DNA from: Thiotrichaceae bacterium
Lineage (GTDB): Bacteria; Pseudomonadota; Gammaproteobacteria; Beggiatoales; Beggiatoaceae
DNA length: 64,000 bases
Assembly (NCBI GenBank): GCA_011391085.1
Contig: JAABRD010000019.1
Coordinates: 1 to 64,000, forward strand
Direction: 5' to 3'
Under the pieces are notes generated by a model. The model was not told the origin of the DNA, searched no databases, and was given only the letters and a program-made list of their open reading frames with translations. The position numbers and the translations under genes were made by a program. Positions 29,778-38,034 of the stretch are shown here, one piece after another (position 1 is the first letter of the stretch; every line of letters starts with the position of its first letter).

Positions 29778-31286
29778 ATGTCACAAACCAACACCCCCAT
29801 TGAAAACCAACTCCAAAAGTTAGAAACGCATCTCAAGGAGGAGAACGATTTTTTGGCAGATTTCATTCCCATCTGCCGTAACCTTGACCATCTCGCCTAT
29901 CGCTTAGGGCTGTTAAACGCAGATGAACAATCTTACGTCACCCGCATTTCCTGGTGGCCTATCATTTCCATCCTGGGCACCTATTCAGCAGGCAAATCCT
30001 CCTTTATCAATCACTACCTGGGACAAACTCTACAACGCACAGGCACTCAAGCGGTGGACGACAAATTCACCGTCATCTGCTATAGCAACGACCCCACTAG
30101 CACCGTCTTACCCGGCGTGGCCCTGGATGCCGATGACCGCTTTCCCTTTTACGAAATCAGTCACGAAGTCGCCAAACGAGTGGACTCCACCGAAACACGA
30201 GTGGAAGCCATGTTGCAAATGAAGACAGGTTCCAGCCAACTCCTGCGTGGTAAAGTCCTCGTTGACTCCCCAGGCTTTGATGCCGACGACCAACGTACCG
30301 CGACGTTGCGGAACATTACGCGCCACATTATCGACTTGTCTGACTTGGTACTGGTGTTTTTTGACGCCCACCATGCTGAACCCGGCGCGATGCGAGACAC
30401 TTTGACTTACCTAGTGAAAGCCACCATTGACCGCCCGGACTCCAGCAAATTTTTATACATCCTCAACCAGATGGATGTCACCGCCCGCGAAGACAATCCC
30501 GAAGAAGTGGTTGCTGCCTGGCAACGTTCTCTCGCCCAAGCTGGACTTACCGCAGGTCGCTTCTATCGCATTTACAACCCCGACGTATGTCCTCCCATTG
30601 CCGACCCCCAGGTCAAAGAACGTTTTGAAAAGAAATGTTTAACCGACCTCAAAGACATCCACCAGCGCATGAACCAAGTCGGAATTGACCGTTTTTATCG
30701 TCTCACCGGCATGTTGGAACACACCGCCAAAGAGATTGAAGATAAAATCGTGCCCACCCTTCAAGAACTTATTCGCCGCTGGAAAACCCGGGTCGTCTGG
30801 ACCGAAATGGGACTCTTAGCGGTGTTAGCCGCCGCCGTAGGCACCTGGTTTAGCGTAACAGGAACGGGTCTTGACCTCTGGGCCAAATTCCAGAACCTCT
30901 CCTCCCCTGCACAATGGACCACGCTAGGCGTTGTAGTCTTCCTGGCCCTCTTGCTACACCTCAAAATCAGTAGAAAAGCGGCGCGAAGTGTTCTCAAACA
31001 GTTCAAACGCAAGAAAGAGATTCCAGACGATTACACCCGCGACTGCGTCATCCGTGCCTTTCGGAAGAACACTTGCATGATGCGTTCCCTGTTTGTCTGG
31101 CTGATTCAAGAACCCAAAGGCTGGTGCCAACGTTCTCGGCAACGCCTGCATGGTGTTTTAAATGACATTAACAGCTATGTGCAAGCGTCGAACAATCGCC
31201 TGACCAATCCCTCTGGCGAAAAAACCAAAGCTAAACCTGTGTCAACGACTCAGCAAACTCCGCCGCCTCATGTAGCGGCTGGTTAA
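29778..31286 (+). CDS. dynamin-like membrane GTPase
   Basis: A 502-aa dynamin-family GTPase. G1 P-loop GTYSAGKSSFIN (about 67-78), G2 Thr region GTQAVDDKFTVI, G3 DSPGFD (about 163-168), G4 NQMD (about 229-232). Two hydrophobic segments follow (about 340-360 and 376-395), then a basic helical C-terminal part and a disordered tail. The combination suggests an EHD- or bacterial-dynamin-like protein that oligomerises on and remodels the inner membrane. It stands alone, without the usual paired dynamin partner, and is bracketed by two copies of a long inverted repeat, so it may have moved as a cassette. Confidence 0.85.
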   Translation: MSQTNTPIENQLQKLETHLKEENDFLADFIPICRNLDHLAYRLGLLNADEQSYVTRISWWPIISILGTYSAGKSSFINHYLGQTLQRTGTQAVDDKFTVICYSNDPTSTVLPGVALDADDRFPFYEISHEVAKRVDSTETRVEAMLQMKTGSSQLLRGKVLVDSPGFDADDQRTATLRNITRHIIDLSDLVLVFFDAHHAEPGAMRDTLTYLVKATIDRPDSSKFLYILNQMDVTAREDNPEEVVAAWQRSLAQAGLTAGRFYRIYNPDVCPPIADPQVKERFEKKCLTDLKDIHQRMNQVGIDRFYRLTGMLEHTAKEIEDKIVPTLQELIRRWKTRVVWTEMGLLAVLAAAVGTWFSVTGTGLDLWAKFQNLSSPAQWTTLGVVVFLALLLHLKISRKAARSVLKQFKRKKEIPDDYTRDCVIRAFRKNTCMMRSLFVWLIQEPKGWCQRSRQRLHGVLNDINSYVQASNNRLTNPSGEKTKAKPVSTTQQTPPPHVAAG

Positions 31287-31293
31287 CTGGTAA

Positions 31294-31326
31294 AGATTTG
31301 ACAACTTTTCAAAAGTTGTCAAATCT
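31294..31326. terminator. GATTTGACAACTTTTCAAAAGTTGTCAAATC palindrome
   Basis: A near-perfect 14-bp stem immediately after the GTPase stop. The same palindrome follows or separates genes at 58039-58080 and 60690-60720. Position suggests a transcription terminator, but no T-run follows. Confidence 0.5.
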
Positions 31327-31337
31327 CAATGTTGAAA

Positions 31338-31582
31338 TGTTGGAGTGGAGGCTTTAGCCGGTTGGCAGTAGGCGCACACCCACTTTTGATGTGGGGGGTT
31401 ATACCCACTGCCAGCCGGCTAAAGCCTCCACTCCAGCGTACCTTATTCGGTAGTGATGCAATCTGGGTGATATTCATGGAGTTGCCCTCACCCCCGGCCC
31501 CTCTCCCAGAGGGAGAGGCGAGTGTGGCGGAACCAACGGTTTTCTCCCCTCTCCCTCTGGGAGAGGGGCCGGGGGAGAGGGT
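31338..31582. repeat. repeat cluster: GAGTGGAGGCTTTAGCCGG inverted repeat and CCCTCTGGGAGAGGG pair
   Basis: 31338-31435 copies the long inverted repeat at 29598-29725; 31485-31582 holds two inverted cccctctcccagagggagagg units. This fills the gap before pbpC, with a TTCACTATTCATT tract at about 31612-31638. Confidence 0.82.
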
Positions 31583-31638
31583 AAACATATCACCCACATT
31601 GCATCACTACCCATTATTCACTATTCATTATATTCACT

Positions 31639-33849
31639 ATGCGCAAATTCCTACTTACCACTTTTACCCTTTTCCTCCTCGCCACCCTCCTCCTCTTCTG
31701 GCAAACCACTCAACACCTGTTGCCACCTCCCAAAACCTTATCGGTGGCCCATACCGCAGTTCGCAAAGTCCAAATTTTAGACCGCCAGGCGACACCGCTT
31801 ACGATTACTTATCAAAATGATTGGAACCTCTATGACCATGTGCCTCTCCATGACATTCCAGAACGATTTCAACAAATTTTTATTGTAGCCGAAGACAAAC
31901 GCTTCTTTGAACACCACGGCACCGATTGGCTGGCCCGGTTCAATGCCGTTTTCCAAAATCTCAAATTGTTTCGAAAAGTTCGCGGGGCCAGCACTATTAC
32001 AGAACAAACGGTACGAATGCTTTACCCACGTCCTAGAACCCTTTGGTCACGTTGGTTAGAAGGCTTCGAAGCCACCCAACTCGAAGACCATTTTTCCAAA
32101 TCTGACATCTTAGAATTTTATCTCAACCAAGTTCCTTACTCCAGTCAACGACGTGGTGTGGTTCAAGCCGCCCGGTACTTTTTCGACCGTAGTTTAGATA
32201 CCCTCAACCTCACCGAAATGATGGCACTGGCCATTATTGTCCGGGCCCCAGGTCGTCTGGACTTGCACAAGGGGACTACCCAAATTGAAAAACCGTTGCA
32301 ACGTTTGGCCCAACGTCTCCTCGAGTTAAATATCATCACGCCCGAAGAATATCAGGTAGCACAAACTACCCCTTTGCAACTTCGTCATGCGGAACTCCCG
32401 ATCAAGGCGACCCATTTTGTGCAATACCTGTATGCCTCGCAACCCCCAGACTATCTACAAAGTTCGGGACGTTTACAAACCACCTTAGATGCCAATTTGC
32501 AACGAACCGTGCAAGACATTTTGGATAAACGTATTCAAGACTTGCGTAACAAAGGCGTTCACAATGGCGCCGTGTTAGTCGTGGACCACCAGCCTCAAGA
32601 AGTTCTAGCCTGGGTAAACGGTGGTCTCTCCCTTGCAGATGTTCCCGGTAGCGACATTGATGCCGTCACCACGCCTCGGCAACCGGGGTCCACCTTGAAA
32701 CCTTTTGTATATGCCATGGCATTAGAAAAAGGGTGGACCGCTGCCACTCTCGTTGACGACGCGCCGCTTTCGATGCCGGTAGGAACAGGAATGCACAACT
32801 ATCGTAACTACAGCCGTCAATATTACGGTCCCCTGCGCCTCCGCGACGCGCTGGGTAATTCCTTGAATACGCCAGCAGTCAGAACTGTTCAATTTGTAGG
32901 TGCCTCTCACTTGCTACGCAGGTTACATACGATGGGTTTTCGTAGTTTAACTGCCGATGCCAATTTTTATGGTGACGGTCTGGCTTTAGGAAACGGCAAT
33001 GTGACCCTGTTTGAACTGGTGCAAGCCTATACCACTTTGGCTAACTTTGGCCAATTTCGTCCCCTCAAGTTGTTATCCAACGCCCCCAATTCGGTTCCTA
33101 TAAAAATATTTTCCAAAGAAAACACTTCCATCATTGCCGACATCCTATCGGACCCAGAAGCCCGTAGCCTAGAATTTGGAAGAGGTGCGCTTCTCTCCCT
33201 GCCCGTGCAAACAGCCGTCAAAACCGGCACCTCGACAGATTACCGAGATGCTTGGGCCGTGGGCTTCAACCATCAATACACCGTAGGCGTTTGGTTAGGC
33301 AATCTGGACCAACAATCCATGTCCAGCGTCTCCGGCTCCTCTGGCGCCGCGTTGGTGTTACGGGCAGTTTTCGCGGAATTGACCCGCTTTGCCGAAACGC
33401 GGGGACTTTATTTGAGTCCTGAATTGATCAAAGTTCACATTTGTCGCACCACGGGATTACGTGTCACCCCAGAATCTCATTGCCCAACTCGTTATGAATG
33501 GTTTGTTGCGGGTACAGAACCTTCGGCAGATTCCTCTTCCCTTCCGACGCCATCCGTTGTCCCGCCACTGCGTTTGAAACAACCTAACGAAGGGTTACAA
33601 ATGGCTTTAGATCCACGTATTCCCGATGACCACGAAGCCTTTGCCTTGGTGCTGTCTGACACCCCTTTGGAAGAAACTGACTTGGTACAATGGCTAATAG
33701 ATGGAGAAGTGATTGGCACCACGCCCGTCGACACCCGTCAGTTTTTATGGCCAGTTCAACGCGGCACTCACACCGCCCAAGCTAAAATCAAACAGTCCCA
33801 AACGGATAGCACGTTGGTGACTCCACAAGTCACTTTTTATGTAAAATAA
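31639..33849 (+). CDS. pbpC: penicillin-binding protein 1C
   Basis: A 736-aa class A PBP of the 1C type. One N-terminal transmembrane helix (about 5-25) is followed by a GT51 glycosyltransferase (VAEDKRFFEHHGTDWLARFN with catalytic Glu about 84; RGASTITEQTVRML), a transpeptidase (active Ser in PGSTLKPFVYAMA, about 350; SxN as SLNTPAV; KTGTS about 527) and a C-terminal BiPBP_C domain (LKQPNEGLQMALDPRIP onward). It polymerises and may crosslink peptidoglycan in the periplasm. In many genomes pbpC follows an alpha-2-macroglobulin gene; here it does not. No truncation seen. Confidence 0.96.
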   Translation: MRKFLLTTFTLFLLATLLLFWQTTQHLLPPPKTLSVAHTAVRKVQILDRQATPLTITYQNDWNLYDHVPLHDIPERFQQIFIVAEDKRFFEHHGTDWLARFNAVFQNLKLFRKVRGASTITEQTVRMLYPRPRTLWSRWLEGFEATQLEDHFSKSDILEFYLNQVPYSSQRRGVVQAARYFFDRSLDTLNLTEMMALAIIVRAPGRLDLHKGTTQIEKPLQRLAQRLLELNIITPEEYQVAQTTPLQLRHAELPIKATHFVQYLYASQPPDYLQSSGRLQTTLDANLQRTVQDILDKRIQDLRNKGVHNGAVLVVDHQPQEVLAWVNGGLSLADVPGSDIDAVTTPRQPGSTLKPFVYAMALEKGWTAATLVDDAPLSMPVGTGMHNYRNYSRQYYGPLRLRDALGNSLNTPAVRTVQFVGASHLLRRLHTMGFRSLTADANFYGDGLALGNGNVTLFELVQAYTTLANFGQFRPLKLLSNAPNSVPIKIFSKENTSIIADILSDPEARSLEFGRGALLSLPVQTAVKTGTSTDYRDAWAVGFNHQYTVGVWLGNLDQQSMSSVSGSSGAALVLRAVFAELTRFAETRGLYLSPELIKVHICRTTGLRVTPESHCPTRYEWFVAGTEPSADSSSLPTPSVVPPLRLKQPNEGLQMALDPRIPDDHEAFALVLSDTPLEETDLVQWLIDGEVIGTTPVDTRQFLWPVQRGTHTAQAKIKQSQTDSTLVTPQVTFYVK

Positions 33850-33876
33850 CCAGTTGCAAAGATAATGGTTATGGGT

Positions 33877-34052
33877 TTTGGAGTATGGGTTTTGGAGTAC
33901 GGAATTTATTCCGTTGGAATCCGGAATTTGTTCCACCTGAAACGGAATAAATTCCGTACTCCAACGGAATAAATTCCGTACTCCAACGGAATAAATTCCG
34001 TACTCCAACGGAATAAATTCCGTACTCCAACGGAATAAATTCCGGACTCCAA
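33877..34052. repeat. tandem array of 22-bp AACGGAATAAATTCCGTACTCC units
   Basis: After inverted and degenerate units (33877-33935), at least five direct 22-base copies run without spacers to about 34052. Each unit holds the palindrome GGAATAAATTCC. Between pbpC and rdgB, which point the same way. Confidence 0.9.
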
Positions 34053-34096
34053 AACCACCATACCATTACTTGTATAACACTACCAATTTTTAAACC

Positions 34097-34693
34097 ATGA
34101 ACCCTAAAATCGTCCTCGCCAGTTCCAATCCTGGCAAAGTTTTTGAATTTGCTCAAATTTTATCCACTTGCCAGTTAGAAGTCGTTCCTCAAGACCAATT
34201 CCAAGTCCCAAACGTAGAAGAAACCGGTCTCACTTTTGTCGAAAACGCCCTCCTCAAGGCCCGTCAAGCGGCTAAATGCACGGGCTTACCTGCGATAGCA
34301 GATGACTCAGGAATCGAAGTAGATGCCCTGCACGGTGCCCCTGGTATTTACTCGGCCCGGTTCGCCGGCCCCAAAGCCACAGATGCGGATAACAATGCCT
34401 TGTTACTAGACCGCTTGAAAGATGTTGCCGACTCTGACCGCACGGCCCGTTATCATTGTGTCATCGTCTATCTGCGTCATGCCGATGACCCGATGCCACT
34501 GATATGTCATGGTTCTTGGGAAGGTCAAATTTTACAGGCACCCCGTGGCCAACATGGCTTTGGTTACGACCCTTTGTTCTATGTTCCTACCCATCAGTGT
34601 AGTTCAGCAGAATTACCGCCTGAAGTGAAAAATCAACTGAGTCACCGGGCGCAGGCATTGCGGGCTTTGCAAAGGGCGTTGCAGTTGAGTTAA
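34097..34693 (+). CDS. rdgB: XTP/dITP pyrophosphatase
   Basis: A 198-aa RdgB/HAM1 protein: [19 protein letters not shown] at the start (SNxGK), [43 protein letters not shown], and the C-terminal [11 protein letters not shown] with [10 protein letters not shown]. All canonical blocks are present. It hydrolyses dITP, dXTP and XTP to keep deaminated purines out of nucleic acids. Normal length (about 197 aa); start is ATG 34097. It is likely transcribed with pbpC or alone. Confidence 0.97.
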   Translation: MNPKIVLASSNPGKVFEFAQILSTCQLEVVPQDQFQVPNVEETGLTFVENALLKARQAAKCTGLPAIADDSGIEVDALHGAPGIYSARFAGPKATDADNNALLLDRLKDVADSDRTARYHCVIVYLRHADDPMPLICHGSWEGQILQAPRGQHGFGYDPLFYVPTHQCSSAELPPEVKNQLSHRAQALRALQRALQLS

Positions 34694-34697
34694 GATA

Positions 34698-34770
34698 TAG
34701 AAACTAAGTTTCTTACCACTTCAGCACAGAAACTAAGTTTCTTTAATAAACTTAGTTTATTACCACTTCA
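34698..34770. repeat. AGAAACTAAGTTTCTT repeats
   Basis: Three copies of the GAAACTnAGTTTC palindrome, two with a following ACCACTTCAG spacer. The family recurs at 7392-7430, 44640-44656, 46425-46457, 49385-49454, 56972-57060 and 59582-59612. Confidence 0.8.
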
Positions 34771-34837
34771 GTTCAAGTTTGGTGTAGGATGCTTCTTTAT
34801 AGCAAACCATTTTTCATTAAACCCAGGAACCACGACT

Positions 34838-35818
34838 ATGCAATTTTTAGATGTCAAAACCGACTTTGCCTTTAAAAAAGTCTTTGGTAGTCCGCACTCC
34901 AAAGACCTTCTCATCAGTTTCTTAAACGCTCTGTTAGATGTGGGAGACTATCCTATTGTCGACTTAACCATTGTCGACCCTTATCAGATTCCCCTCATCG
35001 AAGGAATGAAAGACACCTTTGTGGATGTCAAGGCCGTGTTATCCAATGGTAGCCAGGTCATTATTGAAATGCAAGTGTTATCGGTAGAAATGGAAAAACG
35101 GGTGCTGTACAATGCTGCCAAAGCCTACTCGATGCAACTGCAACGTGGTCAACCGTACACCCTTCTCAACCCCGTGATAGCGTTGACGATCACGGATTTT
35201 ATTATGTTTCCTGAAGAGGAACTGAAATCGTTTATCCTCACTTATTTTAAATTGCTGGAAACGCGGCAGTTTATTGAATACAGCAATGATATTGAATTGG
35301 TCTTCGTAGAATTGCCGAAGTTTCAAAAGACCGAAGCGGAGTTAACCACTCTCACAGATAAATGGATTTACTTTGTCAAACATGCGGGGAGTTTAGAGAT
35401 GATACCAACTCTGCTGGCCGTGGAACCGGACATTGCCCAAGCCTTTCAAATCGCCAATGAAGCCAGTTTGACCAAAGAGGAGTTAGAAGTTCAAGACAAG
35501 AAATTGCGGTGGATTGCCACGCAACGGCTGTTGCAAGAACAAGCGGGACAAGTGGAGGCGGCGGAACGTCGGATCCAACAGGCACAACAAGAAATACAAC
35601 AGGCTAAACAGGAGGCACAACAGGCCAAACAGGAAACACAACAGGCTAAACAGGAAGCACAGCAAGCCAGACTGGAAGCGCAACAAACGGCGCGGAAGAT
35701 TGCCCAACAACTGTTCAAAACGGGTGCTGATTTGGCATTGATTCAACAAGTGACAGGCTTAGATTTGGTCGATTTAGAAAGGTTAATATCGATACCAGCA
35801 GAATCCAGTAAATCGTGA
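34838..35818 (+). CDS. Rpn-family recombination-promoting nuclease / putative transposase
   Basis: A 326-aa member of the PD-(D/E)XK family annotated as Rpn or 'PD-(D/E)XK nuclease family transposase'. Signature start FLDVKTDFAFKKVFGSPHSK; the nuclease core has DTFVDVKAVL (catalytic Asp about 67) and IIEMQVL (ExQ, about 81-83). Rpn proteins nick DNA and promote RecA-independent gene transfer. The C-terminal third contains five heptads QQAKQEA encoded by 21-base tandem repeats (35576-35680) that should form a coiled coil of variable length, then a short helix with a TGLDLVDLERL motif common to this group. No inverted terminal repeats are seen. Confidence 0.85.
   Translation: MQFLDVKTDFAFKKVFGSPHSKDLLISFLNALLDVGDYPIVDLTIVDPYQIPLIEGMKDTFVDVKAVLSNGSQVIIEMQVLSVEMEKRVLYNAAKAYSMQLQRGQPYTLLNPVIALTITDFIMFPEEELKSFILTYFKLLETRQFIEYSNDIELVFVELPKFQKTEAELTTLTDKWIYFVKHAGSLEMIPTLLAVEPDIAQAFQIANEASLTKEELEVQDKKLRWIATQRLLQEQAGQVEAAERRIQQAQQEIQQAKQEAQQAKQETQQAKQEAQQARLEAQQTARKIAQQLFKTGADLALIQQVTGLDLVDLERLISIPAESSKS
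35576..35680 (+). repeat. 21-bp tandem repeats encoding QQAKQEA heptads
   Basis: Five in-frame 21-base units of the type caacaggctaaacaggaagc, inside the Rpn-like gene. Units are similar enough for slipped-strand change by whole heptads without loss of frame. Confidence 0.88.
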
Positions 35819-35863
35819 CGAAGAAGGGAGTACGGAATTGATTCCGTACTCCATAATTATCTG

Positions 35864-37198
35864 TTATTTCCCAATACAAAACGTCGAAAAAATGCGTCCC
35901 AGTAAATCTTCCGTCGTAACTTGTCCCGTGATTTCGCCCAAGGCTTGTTGCGCTTGTCGCAGTTCTTCCGCAAGCAGTTCGCTTTGATGTTCCTCCGCAT
36001 GACGGAGGGCTATACGAAGAGCATTTTGAGTACGTTGTAACGCTTCCAAGTGGCGCCGCCGTGCTAAAAATGTTCCTTCCAGGTTGCTATGCAGTCCCAT
36101 TTTTTCCTTCAAGAGTTGTTTAAGCAGATCAATGCCTTCTCCAGTTTTGGCCGATAGATACAACACGCCAGTGGCACCTCTTCCCGCCGGATGACCCGTC
36201 AAGTCAATTTTATTGCGAATAATGAGAGGAGACATTGGTATTTGGATCAGTAATGGGGCTGGCACTTGGTCATCTGGATGACGATCATCAAGAAGTAAGA
36301 TCACCAGGTCCGCTTCTTTGAGGGCAAGTTGAGTGCGGCGAATGCCTTCTTGTTCAATCAGGTCATCTGTCTCTCGTAACCCCGCGGTATCTGTGATATG
36401 TAGAGGCATTCCATCTAGTAGGATATGGTCGTGCACAATGTCGCGGGTCGTCCCAGGAATCGGGGTCACAATGGCCGTTTCGCGTCCTGCTAGACAGTTG
36501 AGGAGACTGGATTTACCGACATTGGGTTCACCTACCAAGACGAGTCGCATCCCTTCTTTGAGGAGGTAGCCTTGCTGGGCTTGGTCAAAAATTGTCTGGA
36601 GTTGAGTTTGCAACGTTTCGATTTTCGTAATGACGTGACCTGTGGCCAGAAAATCAATGTCTTCATCGACAAAATCAATACTGGCTTCGATATAGGTGCG
36701 TAACTCTGTCAGTTGTTCTACCAAGACGTGAATGTGTCGGGAAAACTCGCCTTGTAAAGAACGTAAGGCACACCGGGCCGCTTGAGTGGAAGTGCTATCA
36801 ATAAGGTCCGCAATGGCTTCAGCTTGAGTGAGGTCCAATTTACCATTCAGAAAGGCCCGTTCTGAAAATTCACCGGGCCGGGCGAGACGGGCGCCTAAGA
36901 GGAGGAGAGTCTGAAGGAGTTGGTCGACAACGACAGGGCCACCGTGTCCTTGGAGTTCTAAGATGTCTTCACCCGTGAAGGAATGAGGGGCGGGGAAGTA
37001 GAGGGCGATACCTTGGTCTAGTAATTCACCTGTGGAGGAGGTAAAGGAGGAGAAGGTGGCATAACGAGGTTTGGGTAATCGACCCAGAAGGTGATGGGCG
37101 AGTGCAGGGACTTGGGGACCTGAAACGCGGACCACGCCGATGCCTCCGCGTCCAGGGGGAGTAGCAATGGCAGCAATGGTGTCTTGAAGGTGAGTCAT
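35864..37198 (-). CDS. mnmE: tRNA modification GTPase MnmE
   Basis: A 444-aa MnmE. ATG 37198 is chosen over 37213 because family members begin a few residues before DTIAAIATPPGRGGIGVVRV. It has the N-terminal tetrahydrofolate-binding domain, a helical middle domain, the inserted G domain (P-loop GEPNVGKSSLLN about 218-229, DTAGLRETDD, NKID) and the conserved C-terminal FCIGK with the essential Cys. With MnmG it installs cmnm5U34 in tRNAs. The usual neighbours yidC and rnpA are not in the window. A short GGAGTCCATGGACTCC palindrome lies upstream at about 37219-37243. Confidence 0.98.
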   Translation of the reverse strand: MTHLQDTIAAIATPPGRGGIGVVRVSGPQVPALAHHLLGRLPKPRYATFSSFTSSTGELLDQGIALYFPAPHSFTGEDILELQGHGGPVVVDQLLQTLLLLGARLARPGEFSERAFLNGKLDLTQAEAIADLIDSTSTQAARCALRSLQGEFSRHIHVLVEQLTELRTYIEASIDFVDEDIDFLATGHVITKIETLQTQLQTIFDQAQQGYLLKEGMRLVLVGEPNVGKSSLLNCLAGRETAIVTPIPGTTRDIVHDHILLDGMPLHITDTAGLRETDDLIEQEGIRRTQLALKEADLVILLLDDRHPDDQVPAPLLIQIPMSPLIIRNKIDLTGHPAGRGATGVLYLSAKTGEGIDLLKQLLKEKMGLHSNLEGTFLARRRHLEALQRTQNALRIALRHAEEHQSELLAEELRQAQQALGEITGQVTTEDLLGRIFSTFCIGK

Positions 37199-37250
37199 GT
37201 AAAGTTTGTCCAATCAGGTCCAGGAGTCCATGGACTCCTGAATATAAGTA

Positions 37251-37853
37251 TTATAACACTTTTTCACATTCTGTAAACAGTGTATCTAAAATCCCTAATA
37301 GCACTTCCAAATTTTGTAACGAAGCCGAGAATGGATGTTTGATAAATTGTTGCTTCTCCAGTTTAGCAAACTGCCACAGGTCGCCCGTAGTGACTATCGC
37401 TAACACAGGAAGGTTGGCAGTACCATTGATTTTTTGGCAGACCACAGCTTGTAATAAAGCTTGCGTCCAACCATCCTCAAATTTTTCATTCTTAGCCTCC
37501 ACGGTGAGGAGTAACGGTTTATAGACAGTTTTATAACCTGTTGGATGTTTAGCCGTCACCAGATAATCAGGAATCACCGTCAGGTCTTCCGCTTGAATCG
37601 CTACATGACTGAAGAGACTGAGATGTGGATGCTTTTTCCAGGCTTCTTTCAGGAACGGTACAATAATAAATTCGCACGCAAACGCTTCTTTGTCAGGTTC
37701 ACCACGGTTGGCTATCGTAAAGCGTAGGTCTTGTTTAAACCACTCTGGAATCTGCACTGCTGGCGGTTGGTTAAAGTCAAGAAACTCGGCCATTTGATAG
37801 TCTAAGTGATAATGCGTTAGAATATCTGGAACGTGATTAAAATTATGTGGCAT
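37251..37853 (-). CDS. PD-(D/E)XK-nuclease-like protein of unknown role
   Basis: A 200-aa protein. The centre reads VIPDYLV then LLLTVEAKNEKFEDGWTQAL, which fits the PD ... ExK catalytic core of restriction-like nucleases (Asp about 96, Glu-Ala-Lys about 119-121). The N-terminal part (NRGEPDKEAFACEFIIVPFL) resembles proteins related to the N-terminal nuclease of type I restriction enzymes. No methylase or helicase is adjacent. It is separate from mnmE by 52 bases and probably its own unit. Assignment is from motif only. Confidence 0.62.
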   Translation of the reverse strand: MPHNFNHVPDILTHYHLDYQMAEFLDFNQPPAVQIPEWFKQDLRFTIANRGEPDKEAFACEFIIVPFLKEAWKKHPHLSLFSHVAIQAEDLTVIPDYLVTAKHPTGYKTVYKPLLLTVEAKNEKFEDGWTQALLQAVVCQKINGTANLPVLAIVTTGDLWQFAKLEKQQFIKHPFSASLQNLEVLLGILDTLFTECEKVL

Positions 37854-37922
37854 CGTAAATCTCCTTTAGCGGATTGAACAAATTTGATTGTACCATCGCC
37901 AGGTGAGGTGAGGCAACATTTA

Positions 37923-38030
37923 TAGTAATATTCCCCTAAACCTAATACGATTCCCTAATCAGTAGGGTGCGTCCCACGCACCACCGTGGGCGATGTGCGG
38001 TTTCAAACATGGTGCGTGGGACGCACCCTA
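37923..38030. repeat. MITE left end plus GGTGCGTCCCACGCACC inverted repeat
   Basis: TAGTAATATTCCCC at 37923 after TA is a lone MITE terminus with no matching right end. It is followed by a ggtgcgtcccacgcaccacc / ggtgcgtgggacgcaccc inverted repeat at 37964-38030 that abuts the TonB-receptor stop. Confidence 0.65.
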
Positions 38031-38034
38031 CGGG

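Noticed and set aside
33877-34052. CRISPR-like array of 22-bp repeats
   Set aside because: Units are directly joined with no unique spacers, repeats are internally palindromic, and no cas genes are nearby.
34838-35818. Insertion sequence around the Rpn-like gene
   Set aside because: No terminal inverted repeats or target duplication flank it, and this nuclease family often stands alone.
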